Assembly (NCBI RefSeq): GCF_030272615.1
Contig: NC_081414.1
Span: 47,294,501-47,358,500 of the forward strand
From: Cryptomeria japonica
Lineage: Eukaryota > Streptophyta > Pinopsida > Cupressales > Cupressaceae
Reading direction: 5' to 3'
Length of the DNA stretch: 64,000 nucleotides
The translations under genes and the position numbers were made by a program. The notes under the pieces are model-generated. The model searched no databases. It was given only the letters and a program-made list of their open reading frames with translations, and was not told the origin of the DNA. Below, in pieces: positions 20,417 to 31,241 of the stretch; position 1 is the first letter of the stretch; each line of letters opens with the position of its first letter.

Positions 20417-23400
20417 ATGTCAGACTTTTATTTGCAAAATGTTCATGCTTTTGATGATTATTATGAGTATAGCCATGACAAATTAGATGAAGCTTTAGAT
20501 GAGTTTTTGAACCCTAAAGATGCCAAACCTTCGTTTTACCAAAAACTCATAAACCTTGTTACTATGCCATTTAGATGTGATGAGAAAGATAAGTCGAATG
20601 GTTCCTCTCAAGGGTACATTCCTATCAACTCTTCCACTGAATCTAGTAACATGGTTGTGTTCAATAATCCCCTCTATGAGGAGATGTCTCCTTTTGAATC
20701 AAAAGATAAACCTTTTAATCGATATGATCATGCTTTGTTGGATGATGCTCTTGATGACTTTGTGGCTTTATCGAAATCTTTAAACAAGAACAAGACTTCT
20801 AAATTGGTTAACATGATAAACTTGAATGAGCATAACAAGCCTCTCTTTGAAGTCCAAGGTTCTTATCCTTCTCCCACCTTTCAAGTTCCTAAATCACCTC
20901 TCCTTACTGTCCAAGGAGGGTATGATCATGATTCCTTTCGTACTCTGAATAAACCAATTATCACCGTACAAGGAAGAAAACCTATAAGTCCTTATAGTTA
21001 TGCCAAGCAAATAACCAGAGAGAGTTATCATGTGGTTGCCCATACTTATCACACTAGAAATAATAGGCAGCCTAATCCTCCTCCTGTTATTCCAGTTTCT
21101 CTTCCTAATCCTCAACCAATTCTTCCACAAGTTCCCTGTATTTCACAAGTTATGGGTAAGGAATATGATCTCATAGAACAACTTAAAGCTACCCCTGCTA
21201 AGATATCCCTCTGGGATTTGATTCAAACTTCTTCCGCTCATCATGGAATGTTACAAGATGCCTTGAAAGATTTGAATGTTCCTCCACCGAATACATCTAG
21301 TAATATAGCATCTTTAGTTAACTCTGTGATGAATCCTAAAGCTCAAATTGTGTTCACCCAAGATGAGTTGCCTACTAGTGAAATTCAACAACAATATGAT
21401 CCCTTGATGATTGTGGTTATCATGAAAGACACAGATATTAGACGAACACTAGTAGATAATGGCTCTGGCCTTAATGTGTGTAGCATCAATCTATTGCATA
21501 AAATGAATGTGGATACATCTCTCATTGAGCCTGATTCTCGTCCCATTTGAGGCTTTGACAATGTGGCTAAGACTTCATTAGGTATTATCACCCTACCTCT
21601 CACAGTAGGACCTGTTACTTTGCCTACTCCTATCCATGTTATGTCAGGAAATTTAACATACAACTTGTTATTAGGGAGGCCTTGGATTCACAGTATGCAA
21701 ACTGTCCCCTCTACATTGCATAGACAAGTTAAATTTATCTATAACAATAAGACATATACCTTGATAGGTGACACTAATTTCCAAGCTTGTTTACAAACAT
21801 CTACTTCCAAAGGGGGTTCTTCTAAGCCATCCTCGTCTAGTGATGACTCTTTAAACAAGATACCTATTGATGAATCCTCGTTCTCTGATGATCAAAATTC
21901 TTTGGATGAGTCTAGAGCTCCTGAAGAAGATTCTTCTCGACTTGAATCTACACATAAGAAAGATTTTGATCCTGAGAAGATTCTCGAAGAAGACGATTGG
22001 GGATCTCTTGATTTCAATCCCACCTTTGTAGGTGAGTATAAGGTTCCTTCTAGAGAGCTTAAAGTTGAAAAGAAGGAAGAAGCTAAAAATCAATCAATCT
22101 TACCTGAACCTATGAGTAATAATTTTGTGGCCACTTCTCAAACTTCTTCTCCTTAGGCCTCTAATTATGAAGATTTTGATTCTTTGTCTTATGAAAAACC
22201 ACCTTCTCTTCCTGAAATGGTTAATCGTTATGGTTGTGGTTTTCGCATTTTTGCTAAGCATGGGTATCATGGAAATGGATGTGGCGCTCATGAACAAGGT
22301 ATAAAAGTTCCTCTAGAGACTAATTTTCACAATTATGCCTTTGGACTTGGCTATAATCCCTGCAAATGCACTAAAGCTTCTAAAAGACCATGCATTAGTG
22401 TTAATGCTATTTCTACATCTCTATCAATGCAACACCCTGAGTATATTGATGGGGATCCTTCGTGTGCCTGTTCTTTGGATGTCTTCCCTACCGATGATGC
22501 TTTAGCTGAATTTTTGGGAGCCTATGACACTCTTCCTCGTTATCATCACAATAGGGGACTCCCTTATTGTTTAAACACTGAAGCCTATTTTGGAAAAGAG
22601 ATTGATAATGATGAGATTGTGAAAGAATTCCCTCAGTTAAAGGATACTCCTCAACAAAGTAATCTTCTCATAAGTGACACCACTGATGTTAAGATGGATC
22701 CTTGCAATAAAGAGAAAGTTATTAAAATTGGAAAATGTTTGGATGAAGAGGAACAAAAACAATATGAAGATTTATTGCATGAATTCCCCGAGATCTTTGC
22801 TTGGACATACTCTGACATGCCTGGTATAGATCCTAAGATTGTCACTCATAATATTGTCTTAGTTCCCGATGCTAAGCCCGTGAAACAAAAGATTCAAAAA
22901 ATGAATCCTAAGGTGGCTCTGCTTGTTAAGGCTGAGATTGAAAAATTATTGGAGGCTGGATTTATCCGCCCTATTGACTATTCCCCATGGATTTCAAATA
23001 TTGTCGTTGTGGCTAAACCAGATAACAAAATAAGAATGTGTACCGATTTTCGAGATTTGAATAAGGCTTCCTTGAAAGATGATTTCCCTCTTCCAAACAT
23101 TGACATGATAGTTGATTCTACGACAGGACATGCCTTGTTATCCTTCATGGATGGTTTTTCAGGACACAATCAAATTTTCATTAACCCTCAAGATCAATTT
23201 AAAACCACTTTCACAACTCCTTGCGGTACGTTTTGTTGGATAATGATGCTTTTTGGACATAAAAATGCTGGTGCAACTTATCAACGAGCGATGACCCTTA
23301 TCTTTCATGATTATATGCATAAGATCTTAGAGGATTATGTTGATGATATTTTAGCCAAATCCATTCTTTGCATAGATCATATTAAAATCCTTCGTCAAAT

Positions 23401-25963
23401 CTTTGAAAGAGTTCGTAAATATCACATGCGTTTGAATCCCCGAAAATGTGTTTTTGGTGTGGATAGTGGAAAACTATTAGGATTCATAGTTTCGCACCAT
23501 GGGATCGAGGTGGACACTAAGAAAATAGATGCTATTGTCAACATACCACCTCCTAGAAATGTGTCTCAACTTAAAAGCTTACAAGGAAAGATTCAAGCTA
23601 TTCGTAGGTTCGTATCTCAACTTGCGGATCGTACCTTTCCTTTTACTCAACTTCTTAAAAAGGATATCACTTTTCAATGGAACGAAGATTGTCAGCAAGC
23701 ATTTGAAGATTTAAAAGTGTATTTGGCTAGTCCTCCTATTCTTCATCCTGTCAAACCTTCTAAACCTTTCCTTCTGTATATAGCTGCTTCCTCTCATGCT
23801 CTCACAGCATTGTTGGCACAACATGATAAAAATGATAAGGAATGTCCAGTTTATTACATAAGTCGTACCTTACTCGATTATGAGACCCGATATTCTACGA
23901 TAGAAAGACAATGCTTGGCCTTAGTGTTTGCGACTCAGAAATTGAGACATTATCTTTTAAATTCAGAAGTCCACGCCATGGTAAAGTTTGATCCTTTGAA
24001 GCATCTTTTCTCTAAAACTGATTTATCAGGACCCCTAGCTAAGTGGGTTATGATGTTGACTGAATTTGACCTTAAATTTGTTTCACAAAGAGTAATTAAA
24101 GGACAAGCATTGATCGATCACTTAGTTGAGGCCCCTTCACCTTTCTCCTTCCCTAATTTTGAGTCTTTCCCCAATGACTTCATTCTTTCTATTGAGAAAG
24201 ATGAAACTTGGGAATTATACTTTGATGGTTCTAAGTGTCGTACGGGATCGGGGGCAAGTGTTGTTCTGATTTCTCCTACAAGAAAATCTATTCCCTTATC
24301 CTATTGTCTAAATTTCCTGTGTACCAATAACATTGCTGAGTATGAGGCTCTTATAGCGGAAATAAAAGTAGCCTTAGCTCTGAATATAAAGCACATACAT
24401 ATTTATGGAGATTCTCAATTGATTATAAGACAAGTAACAGGACTGTACCAAGCAAAACAAGACAAATTATCACAATATAAAGACCTTGCCATCTCTTTAT
24501 TACAAAAATTCGATTCTTATACCATGGAACCGGTTCCTCGAAAAGATAATTGACATGCGGACGCAATGGCATGTGTGGCTTCTCTTGTATCTTTAGAGGA
24601 CCCTGTGGTTGATCTTAAATTTGTTATTCACAACCTTATTTCTCCAGCTATTGTAGACGATTCTAGCTTGGTAACATGTTGTGACTTTGTAGATTCAGAC
24701 GAATGGTACTCGCATATCGTAAGATATCTGACTGATGGTACCTTTCCTGATTCTGCCAATAGGAACACTAGGGCTAGAATCTGCAAGCTGTCTGCTAGAT
24801 ATATCATTCTTTCTAATGTCCTTTACCGAAGGGGTTATGACGGTCTTCTCCTTCGCTGTCTTAACAAATTAGAAATCCCTATTGCTCTTGAAGAGGCACA
24901 TTCAGGTGCCTGTGGGGGGCATTTTGGAGGGAAATCCTTGGTTCAAAGATTGCTTCGTATGGGATACTATTGGCAAACTATGCAGATGGATTTTTTTTCA
25001 TTTGTTAAGAAATGTCATCAATGTAAACAACACAATAATCTAATTCATGCTCCTGCCCAAGAACTTCGTTCTCAAGTAGCTTCTTGGCCTTTCTCCGCAT
25101 GGGGTTTGGATCTCATTGGTAAAATCTCTCCTCCTTCATCTCAAGGACACACCTTCATTATAACGGCAACAGATTACTTTACGAAGTGGGTAGAAGCTAT
25201 TCCCCTTCGCTCTACTACTGCTGAAGTGATTTGTCAATTTCTTTTAGAAAACATCATTTCTTGATTCGGGATACCTTCCACTATATTCTCAGATAATGGG
25301 ACATCATTTAAGAACAAGGACGTGAAGAAATTCCTCGAGAAGTATCATATCAAACATCGATTTTCTACACCATACTATCCTCAATCAAATGGTCAAGCCG
25401 AATCATCCAATAAGATAATTGAACAAATTCTTCGCAAAACCGTGAATAAGCATGGTAAGGATTGGAGTAATCAACTAATCTATGCTCTTTAGGCCTACCG
25501 AACGAGTGTACGAATTGCTACAGGAACTACTCCTTATAATCTTGTTTATGGTGCTGACGCTATTATGCCTTTAGAGTTAGAGATTCCATCACTTAGGGTT
25601 TCTCTCAAAGGTATAGTAGATGATGACTCTTATAGAGAACAACAACTTCAACAGCTTGAGATGCTTGATGAACAGTGTATAAACGCTCTTGAGCATATTC
25701 AAGCGTATCACAAAACTCTACAACGAAGCTATAATGATAAGGTTATTCAACGTTCCTTCTCAGTAGGTGACTTAGTCCTCTATGAGAATCAGTGCAATGT
25801 GAATGCCTTACCTGCAGAAAAGGGAAAATTTAGTCCTAATTGGCTTGGACCATATATCGTTATTGAAGATTATGGATCAGGTGCTTACAAAATAGTGGAT
25901 GTAGACGGTACGCCTCTTAAAGAACCTATCAATGCTATGCACTTGCGTAGATATTATGCTTAA
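20417..25963 (+). pseudogene. Element E polyprotein: protease, G-patch-like, RT, RNase H, second RNase H, integrase; no Gag
   Basis: One frame of 1,848 codons with five premature stops (codons 378, 580, 1379, 1616, 1692) and no frameshift. Order: unrecognised N-terminus (1-330); protease with LVDNGSGLN (345-353); acidic linker; glycine-rich G-patch-like segment (about 605-650); RT with TDFRDLNKA and YVDD (974-977); RNase H (about 1110-1200); second RNase H with FDGSK, AEYEAL, YGDSQL (about 1265-1385); integrase with HX7H...CX2C (about 1495-1535) and DDE motifs GLDLIG, SDNGT, GQAESS; GPY/F tail. The start is the first ATG of the open frame, about 150 bases after the primer site. Three stops are TGA that fit a CGA ancestor and two are TAG, all consistent with C-to-T or G-to-A change. 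It would supply the replication enzymes but not particles. Confidence 0.9.
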
Positions 25964-26548
25964 TTCTTCATTCCTTATTTATCTTCTTTTCAGTTCTTCA
26001 ACATTGGGTAATATGTTAGTATCTCCTAATTAGAGCAAAATAGAATTAAATGTTATGGTGTTTAATCTATATTGCTTCGTTCTTGACAAGTGTGTCTCCT
26101 TACTTTATAGTTTGTCTTGAATTCATTTATGTAAATTGTAAAAGATTTACGTTTCCATTATGCTAGCATATTATACAATGTCTTATGCGTTAAGTAGAAT
26201 CGTATCATGTTGTATTTAATTAAATCACACTAGTTATATGATTCTTAGACTTAATGCATATTTCTTCCCTATCATCAATGTAGTACTTGATTAAATATTT
26301 TAATTAAGTCACACATGTATCAATTTAATCATGGAGCATTGAGAAATAAATCACATGGAAATTAAATCCTGAACATACATGTACATCTACCAAATGTATT
26401 AGATTTAATCAAAGCAAAATATACATTGTTTTAAGCATTAAAGATAACACATTTGAGACAAAGAGAAGCATGTATATATATATATGTGGATCGTATACAA
26501 AGATAAGTCATTGTACATCCAAAATATGACCTATCCTACATCATAAAA
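25964..26548 (+). other. 3' noncoding region after pol, element E
   Basis: AT-rich, with no supported gene. It includes a short TA run at about 26471-26482 and separates the sense stop from the convergent PMD gene. Confidence 0.5.
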
Positions 26549-28135
26549 TCATCTCCTATCCCTAGGGCTGGTGGCTGGAGAGTGTCGACTAGATGCTCCC
26601 TCCTGATCCAGCTGTGCAGGTGGACCCATAGGTGTGTAGCGCAATATAGACCGCGAGTGACTCCGAGAGGAACTCCTACAATCCCTATCCATAAGGATTG
26701 TGCGATAGGAGGTAGCCTCGGCCTGAGCTGCTACTAGATCTCACTGCGCCCGCTAAAGGTCCTCTGATAGGACTCTCTCTCTCTCCCTCCATATGTCTAC
26801 CTATACTCGGAATGGGGAAAACAAGTCCTCATGCCGACCCGCATTCCCCTGAGGCCTATAAGCAATCTGTGAGGAACTGGGGATCTGTGCCATCGTGGAA
26901 ATGTCTGTCACTGCCTGCTGAATCAGGGAATGCCACTCCTGCACATTAGCTGTAGCAGTAGAACAGATTCTTGTATTAGTACCATTCTATATCATCAAAA
27001 CATTAATCAATCAATATAAACCTACTATACCTGGATCTCCCTCACGCTAGTAGGGATCATGATATGGTAGCATCTGTGATTAGGAACTACTAGGCTCCCC
27101 TCGCTCGAATAATCTGTGCACGACGGGTGTAGGCTGGAAGGTACTAGAAACAAGTCTCTGTATCACCTCATGTTCCCCCTTTTGGGGAATAAGAGGAGGA
27201 TCTAGAGCTATGGTATCATCTCCTGAATGGTGGGGAGCTGCATCTGACCCCTCCTCATCATCTCTATCCTCCTCCTCCTCATCATCCTCATCGTCCTCAT
27301 CATCATCCTCATCCTTGTCCTCGTCCGCATCCTCGTCTGCATCCTCATCTGCATCCTCCTCCTCCTCCTGCTCCTCAGCACTAGGCTGATCTCCTGTGGG
27401 TGGATCAGGATCTCCTGCCTCCTCATGACCCTCTCCCTCCTCTGGCTCCTCTGACCTGGATCCCTGACCCTCATCTCGGTCTCCATGTCTCCATGGGCCT
27501 GGATGGCCTGTCGGGTGATCTGGTGGAAAGATAGGCCCTGGGTATGATCTCATAAACCATGAGACATACCTGGACTGTGCTCTAGACTATGCAGAGTAAT
27601 CAGTGACTACATCCTGATCAGATCCCTCTATATCTGTAGTCTCGATATCATCTATCATCGGTCTTGCTATTGCTCTAGGTCTGGGACAGACTCGTGAGTG
27701 TCGAGTATAGATGGGCACATCGGCTGGAACACACTGCTCTAGCCCAAACTACCTCCATACTTGGTCGAAGTAGAATGGGACTATGATATGCGGATATCAT
27801 CCCCTCAGTAGGTAGTTCCTCTGTAAGCATGCTAACTGTCTCTCCATCCCATCCCATCTGTGCATCCGCGGATAGGGTCTCCATACGGTCACCTCGGCTG
27901 TCAATCTATCAAATATCACTCTCCAATATAACAGATCTCCAAATCTCCACTCGCTGGTAAGTGGATAAGCAAACACCCTAGGTCGCTCGCTAGCCATACT
28001 CATCGGAAAGATGACAGGCCTGGTGCATGTGAAGTGCTCAAATATCCACACCTGCAGAAGTGTGCATGTCATCAAGCTGCAACCCTGTCCAAACACATAC
28101 TCCTCAAGGTCATGATAAAGATGTGCAAGCATACT
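26549..28135 (-). pseudogene. Antisense plant mobile domain (PMD) gene, element E, N-terminus lost in gap
   Basis: Read on the minus strand from the gap edge: MLAHLYHDLEEYVFGQG, CTLLQVWIFEHF, FDRLTAEVTVWRPYP and FYFDQVWR. The first two align with LAHLYYELHQFVYHG and TLLQVWAYEHL of element B's PMD protein, so these are homologues. A strongly acidic run of Asp/Glu (about 27250-27370) and a downstream Arg/Ser-rich end (about 26550-26930, including RERERVLSEDL) follow. Frame is constant from 28135 to 27080, with stops at 27797 and two more before 27553, plus further stops at 27080 and below. The conserved ERW...TFH core would fall inside or beyond the gap. Convergent with pol, as in A and B. Confidence 0.7.
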
Positions 28136-28635
28136 NNNNNNNNNNNNNNNNNNNNNNNNNNNNNNNNNNNNNNNNNNNNNNNNNNNNNNNNNNNNNNNNN
28201 NNNNNNNNNNNNNNNNNNNNNNNNNNNNNNNNNNNNNNNNNNNNNNNNNNNNNNNNNNNNNNNNNNNNNNNNNNNNNNNNNNNNNNNNNNNNNNNNNNNN
28301 NNNNNNNNNNNNNNNNNNNNNNNNNNNNNNNNNNNNNNNNNNNNNNNNNNNNNNNNNNNNNNNNNNNNNNNNNNNNNNNNNNNNNNNNNNNNNNNNNNNN
28401 NNNNNNNNNNNNNNNNNNNNNNNNNNNNNNNNNNNNNNNNNNNNNNNNNNNNNNNNNNNNNNNNNNNNNNNNNNNNNNNNNNNNNNNNNNNNNNNNNNNN
28501 NNNNNNNNNNNNNNNNNNNNNNNNNNNNNNNNNNNNNNNNNNNNNNNNNNNNNNNNNNNNNNNNNNNNNNNNNNNNNNNNNNNNNNNNNNNNNNNNNNNN
28601 NNNNNNNNNNNNNNNNNNNNNNNNNNNNNNNNNNN
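28136..28635. other. Assembly gap of exactly 500 N
   Basis: All positions are N. The round length suggests a placeholder of unknown true size, so the flanks may not be neighbours. Open frames running through it are artefacts. Confidence 0.98.
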
Positions 28636-30600
28636 AATCCCATGCTACTGGCGACAAACATGATGAAAAGATTTGTTATCATGTAGATACAAATCCTTGA
28701 GAAAACTCTTATGAACACAATCTTTGGTGGAGATTTGAGAGTAAACATATTTCCTAAAGACACATGGAAGAGTCTTGGAAAACCCACTATCTAGCCACCA
28801 ACCTTTCAATTGGTTGAAGTTGACAGAGGGATCAAAGTCTTAGGAGTCTTAAAGGGCCAAAAGGTATGAATTAGAACCTAGTTATTTTTCATTAAATGTT
28901 GTTATCTCTATGCATAAAAGGGCATATGATGCATTGTTAGGTTAGGCATGACCAACAGTAGCCAAAGATGACCACAACTAGAGGAAAAACATAATATCCA
29001 TTAGAATAAAGTTAAAAATATATGATTGATATGTAAAATCAAGCCATGAGTGAGGAAGCAACTTCCCTAGATTCTAGCTTAGAACTAAGGGAAATTTGGT
29101 GAGAATACAAGAAAGGCCTCATGGAACCAAATGAAGAAAGAATTGTGGACCCATAGCATTATTCCAAAGATAAAACAAGATTCCCTAAATGAACTATTTC
29201 ACTTGCAACTAGAGGATTATGATATTTTTCTTCTAGAATGTAATGCGATCCAAATTATTGAACTTACAAAAGAAAAGAAAGAAAATAAAGATGCACACAA
29301 GAGTGTTTGACATCTAGAAAGAATACATTTCCATCAAATTACAAAGAATAAAAAGAAGGGAATGTAAGAATAGATAAGACACCAACATACAACTTTAAGG
29401 AAAATAAATATTAAACTTGTGTTGCTTCTAGATTAGATTGTGTGTAGTTTTTTGCATCAACGTTTCAAATCACATTCTGTGATCCATCATTGGGATGATA
29501 GAGAGCATAAGGAGATTGAAAATGGGCTAGTTGCAAACCTAAATAAACTAAAAAGAATGAGAGGGGCGGAGAAATATTTCAAGTATAAAAACCCTTGACC
29601 CAAAAATTAAATTTGGAGGAAGAAGGAAGTTTAGATACAATAATGGTTATTCATGTTGGGACCTAGTAGTAAAAACATCAACAATGAAAAGTTTTACAAA
29701 ATACAAGGATGTTTTTGTGTGAGCTTATAAATATCTTAAGGTAACACCTCTAGAGTTATGTGTACATTGAATCCTCATTGTATTAGAAGCACAACTAATA
29801 AGGAAGTGACCCTATCAAATAAAGTGAAATTACACAACTAATGTTCAATAGGGAATAAATAAAATGTTAAAAGCAAAGATTATATTCAAGATAGAAACTA
29901 GTAAATAGGTTTCACCTTAGTTGTCTTGCTAAAGGAGTATGAGCAAATTTGAATTTGTGTAGACTTCATAACCCTCAATTTAGTGATTATTAAGGATCCA
30001 TTTCCTATACCTTTCATAAATTGCATTCTTGAGGAAGTGACAAAGCATGAAATATACTCCATGGATGAATTATCCAAGGACAATCAAATTAGTACTGATA
30101 AACTAAAAACCACTTTTGTAGTGGAAGGTGGAGTATACACAAACAAGAGAATGATATTTGGCTTATGCAATGATCTTGGATGATTTCTCAATCTATAGAA
30201 ACTAGTAAACTCATTTAAAATTATTATCTATGGATGGAACTATGCAAAACAATAAGATTAGCTTTGAAACCAAGAAAATGTCAATTCATGGTCCCACAAG
30301 GTAATCTCCTAAGGCGTATCATTTGTAAGATCTATTAAAAATAGGCTGAAACAAAGTAAGGGTGATTATAGAAATGGAAGCTACGTAGGAGATCATAGGC
30401 ATCAAATCATTCCTAGGACATATTGAGTACTCTTGAGGGTTCACCAATTTTTTTCCCAAGTATCTCAACCTTTGGATGTACTAACAATGAATGAAGTGGC
30501 ATTTGTGTGGTTAGATCAGCAAGGCAATGAATTCAATGATTTTCTCAATGGGTCATTTAGCTTCAAATTGCTCTATCTCATGCCATAAGGGTGTTGCTAC
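28636..30600 (+). pseudogene. Element F: Ty3/gypsy protease and RT remnant
   Basis: Near 28730-28860 the sense strand reads RVNIFPKDTWKSLGKP and FQLVEVDRGIKVLG, a protease C-terminal half. At about 29965-30180 it reads ITLNLVIIKDPFPIPFIN and EIYSMDELSKDNQ, corresponding to the RT palm start, with the usual GFSGYNQ motif altered. From 30270 to 30480 the segment NVNSWSHKV...FSQVSQPLDVLTMNEVAFVW resembles the RT-RNase H connection. Frames change and stops are frequent. F belongs to a different Ty3/gypsy group from A, B, D and E, to judge by its protease and RT wording. No LTR is seen. Confidence 0.65.
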
Positions 30601-31236
30601 TTGGTGGAAAGATGTTGGTGTTGATCATCGGACTTTCAAGGCTCTTGGTTTTGATGACTCTTCATAGGATGTTAATGACTCCTCTCAGAATGAGGTTGTG
30701 CCTCTTACTACCGTTGTGGCATTCGCTACTCCCTTGATCCTATTGGTGTGGTACCCTCAGGCCTTGAGGTTTTTACTCTTGTTGCTCTTATTATACAACA
30801 ACAGTCTACTCTTAATGAGATTGCTTCAGGTATTATTTTGTAGCAACAATCTGGTCCAAGTGTTGTTTTGCAACAATAGTCTATTCAAGGTGTTGATAGA
30901 CATTATGTTCCTAATAATAGTATTGCTTAGACTATTCTTTTTTGTAGGCGTAAAGGTAAGTCTCCCCCCTACCCCACCCAAACTCTTTTGTGTCGAGTTT
31001 TGGGTGTTCTCCTCACTCTTGAGGTGGGTTCCTATCTTTTTTCTTTTGAGTTGTTGTTGGCTCGGTTGGCCTTTTAACAGTGGTCTTTTGACTTGTTGTC
31101 ATTGGCTTGTTTGACTTGAGCTTATATACGACCAACACCCTTGTTTTGTTGGATTTCTTTTATGTCGCCTACGAGCTACTTGTATACAGGGTCAACAACT
31201 TTATTTTGCTGCTTATAATAATAAAAAACAATATAA
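30601..31236 (+). other. Unassigned stretch before copia element C
   Basis: GT-rich sequence ending in ATAATAATAAAAAACAATATAA. The tail looks like the A-rich end of a non-LTR retrotransposon, but no reverse transcriptase or endonuclease motif is present. The open frame at 30698-31114 has no recognisable similarity. Confidence 0.3.
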
Positions 31237-31241
31237 TAGTG

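Larger units (their letters stand above)
18584..28135 (+). mobile_element. Element E: Tat-type Ty3/gypsy retrotransposon lacking a recognisable Gag, 3' end lost in assembly gap
   Basis: 5' LTR, primer-binding site, one long pol frame, 3' noncoding region and antisense PMD gene, in that order; the 500-N gap at 28136 follows. Dual RNase H supports the Tat clade. E is a different family from A/B: its LTR begins TGTAGCATCG and its primer site differs. No 3' LTR is visible. Confidence 0.85.

Noticed and set aside
28034-28787. Long open frames of 208-286 codons on both strands across 28.0-28.8 kb
   Set aside because: They consist mostly of N; only the flanks are real sequence.
30698-31114. 138-codon frame before element C as a gene
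   Set aside because: Leu-rich translation of GT-rich sequence, no domain, no conserved copy.
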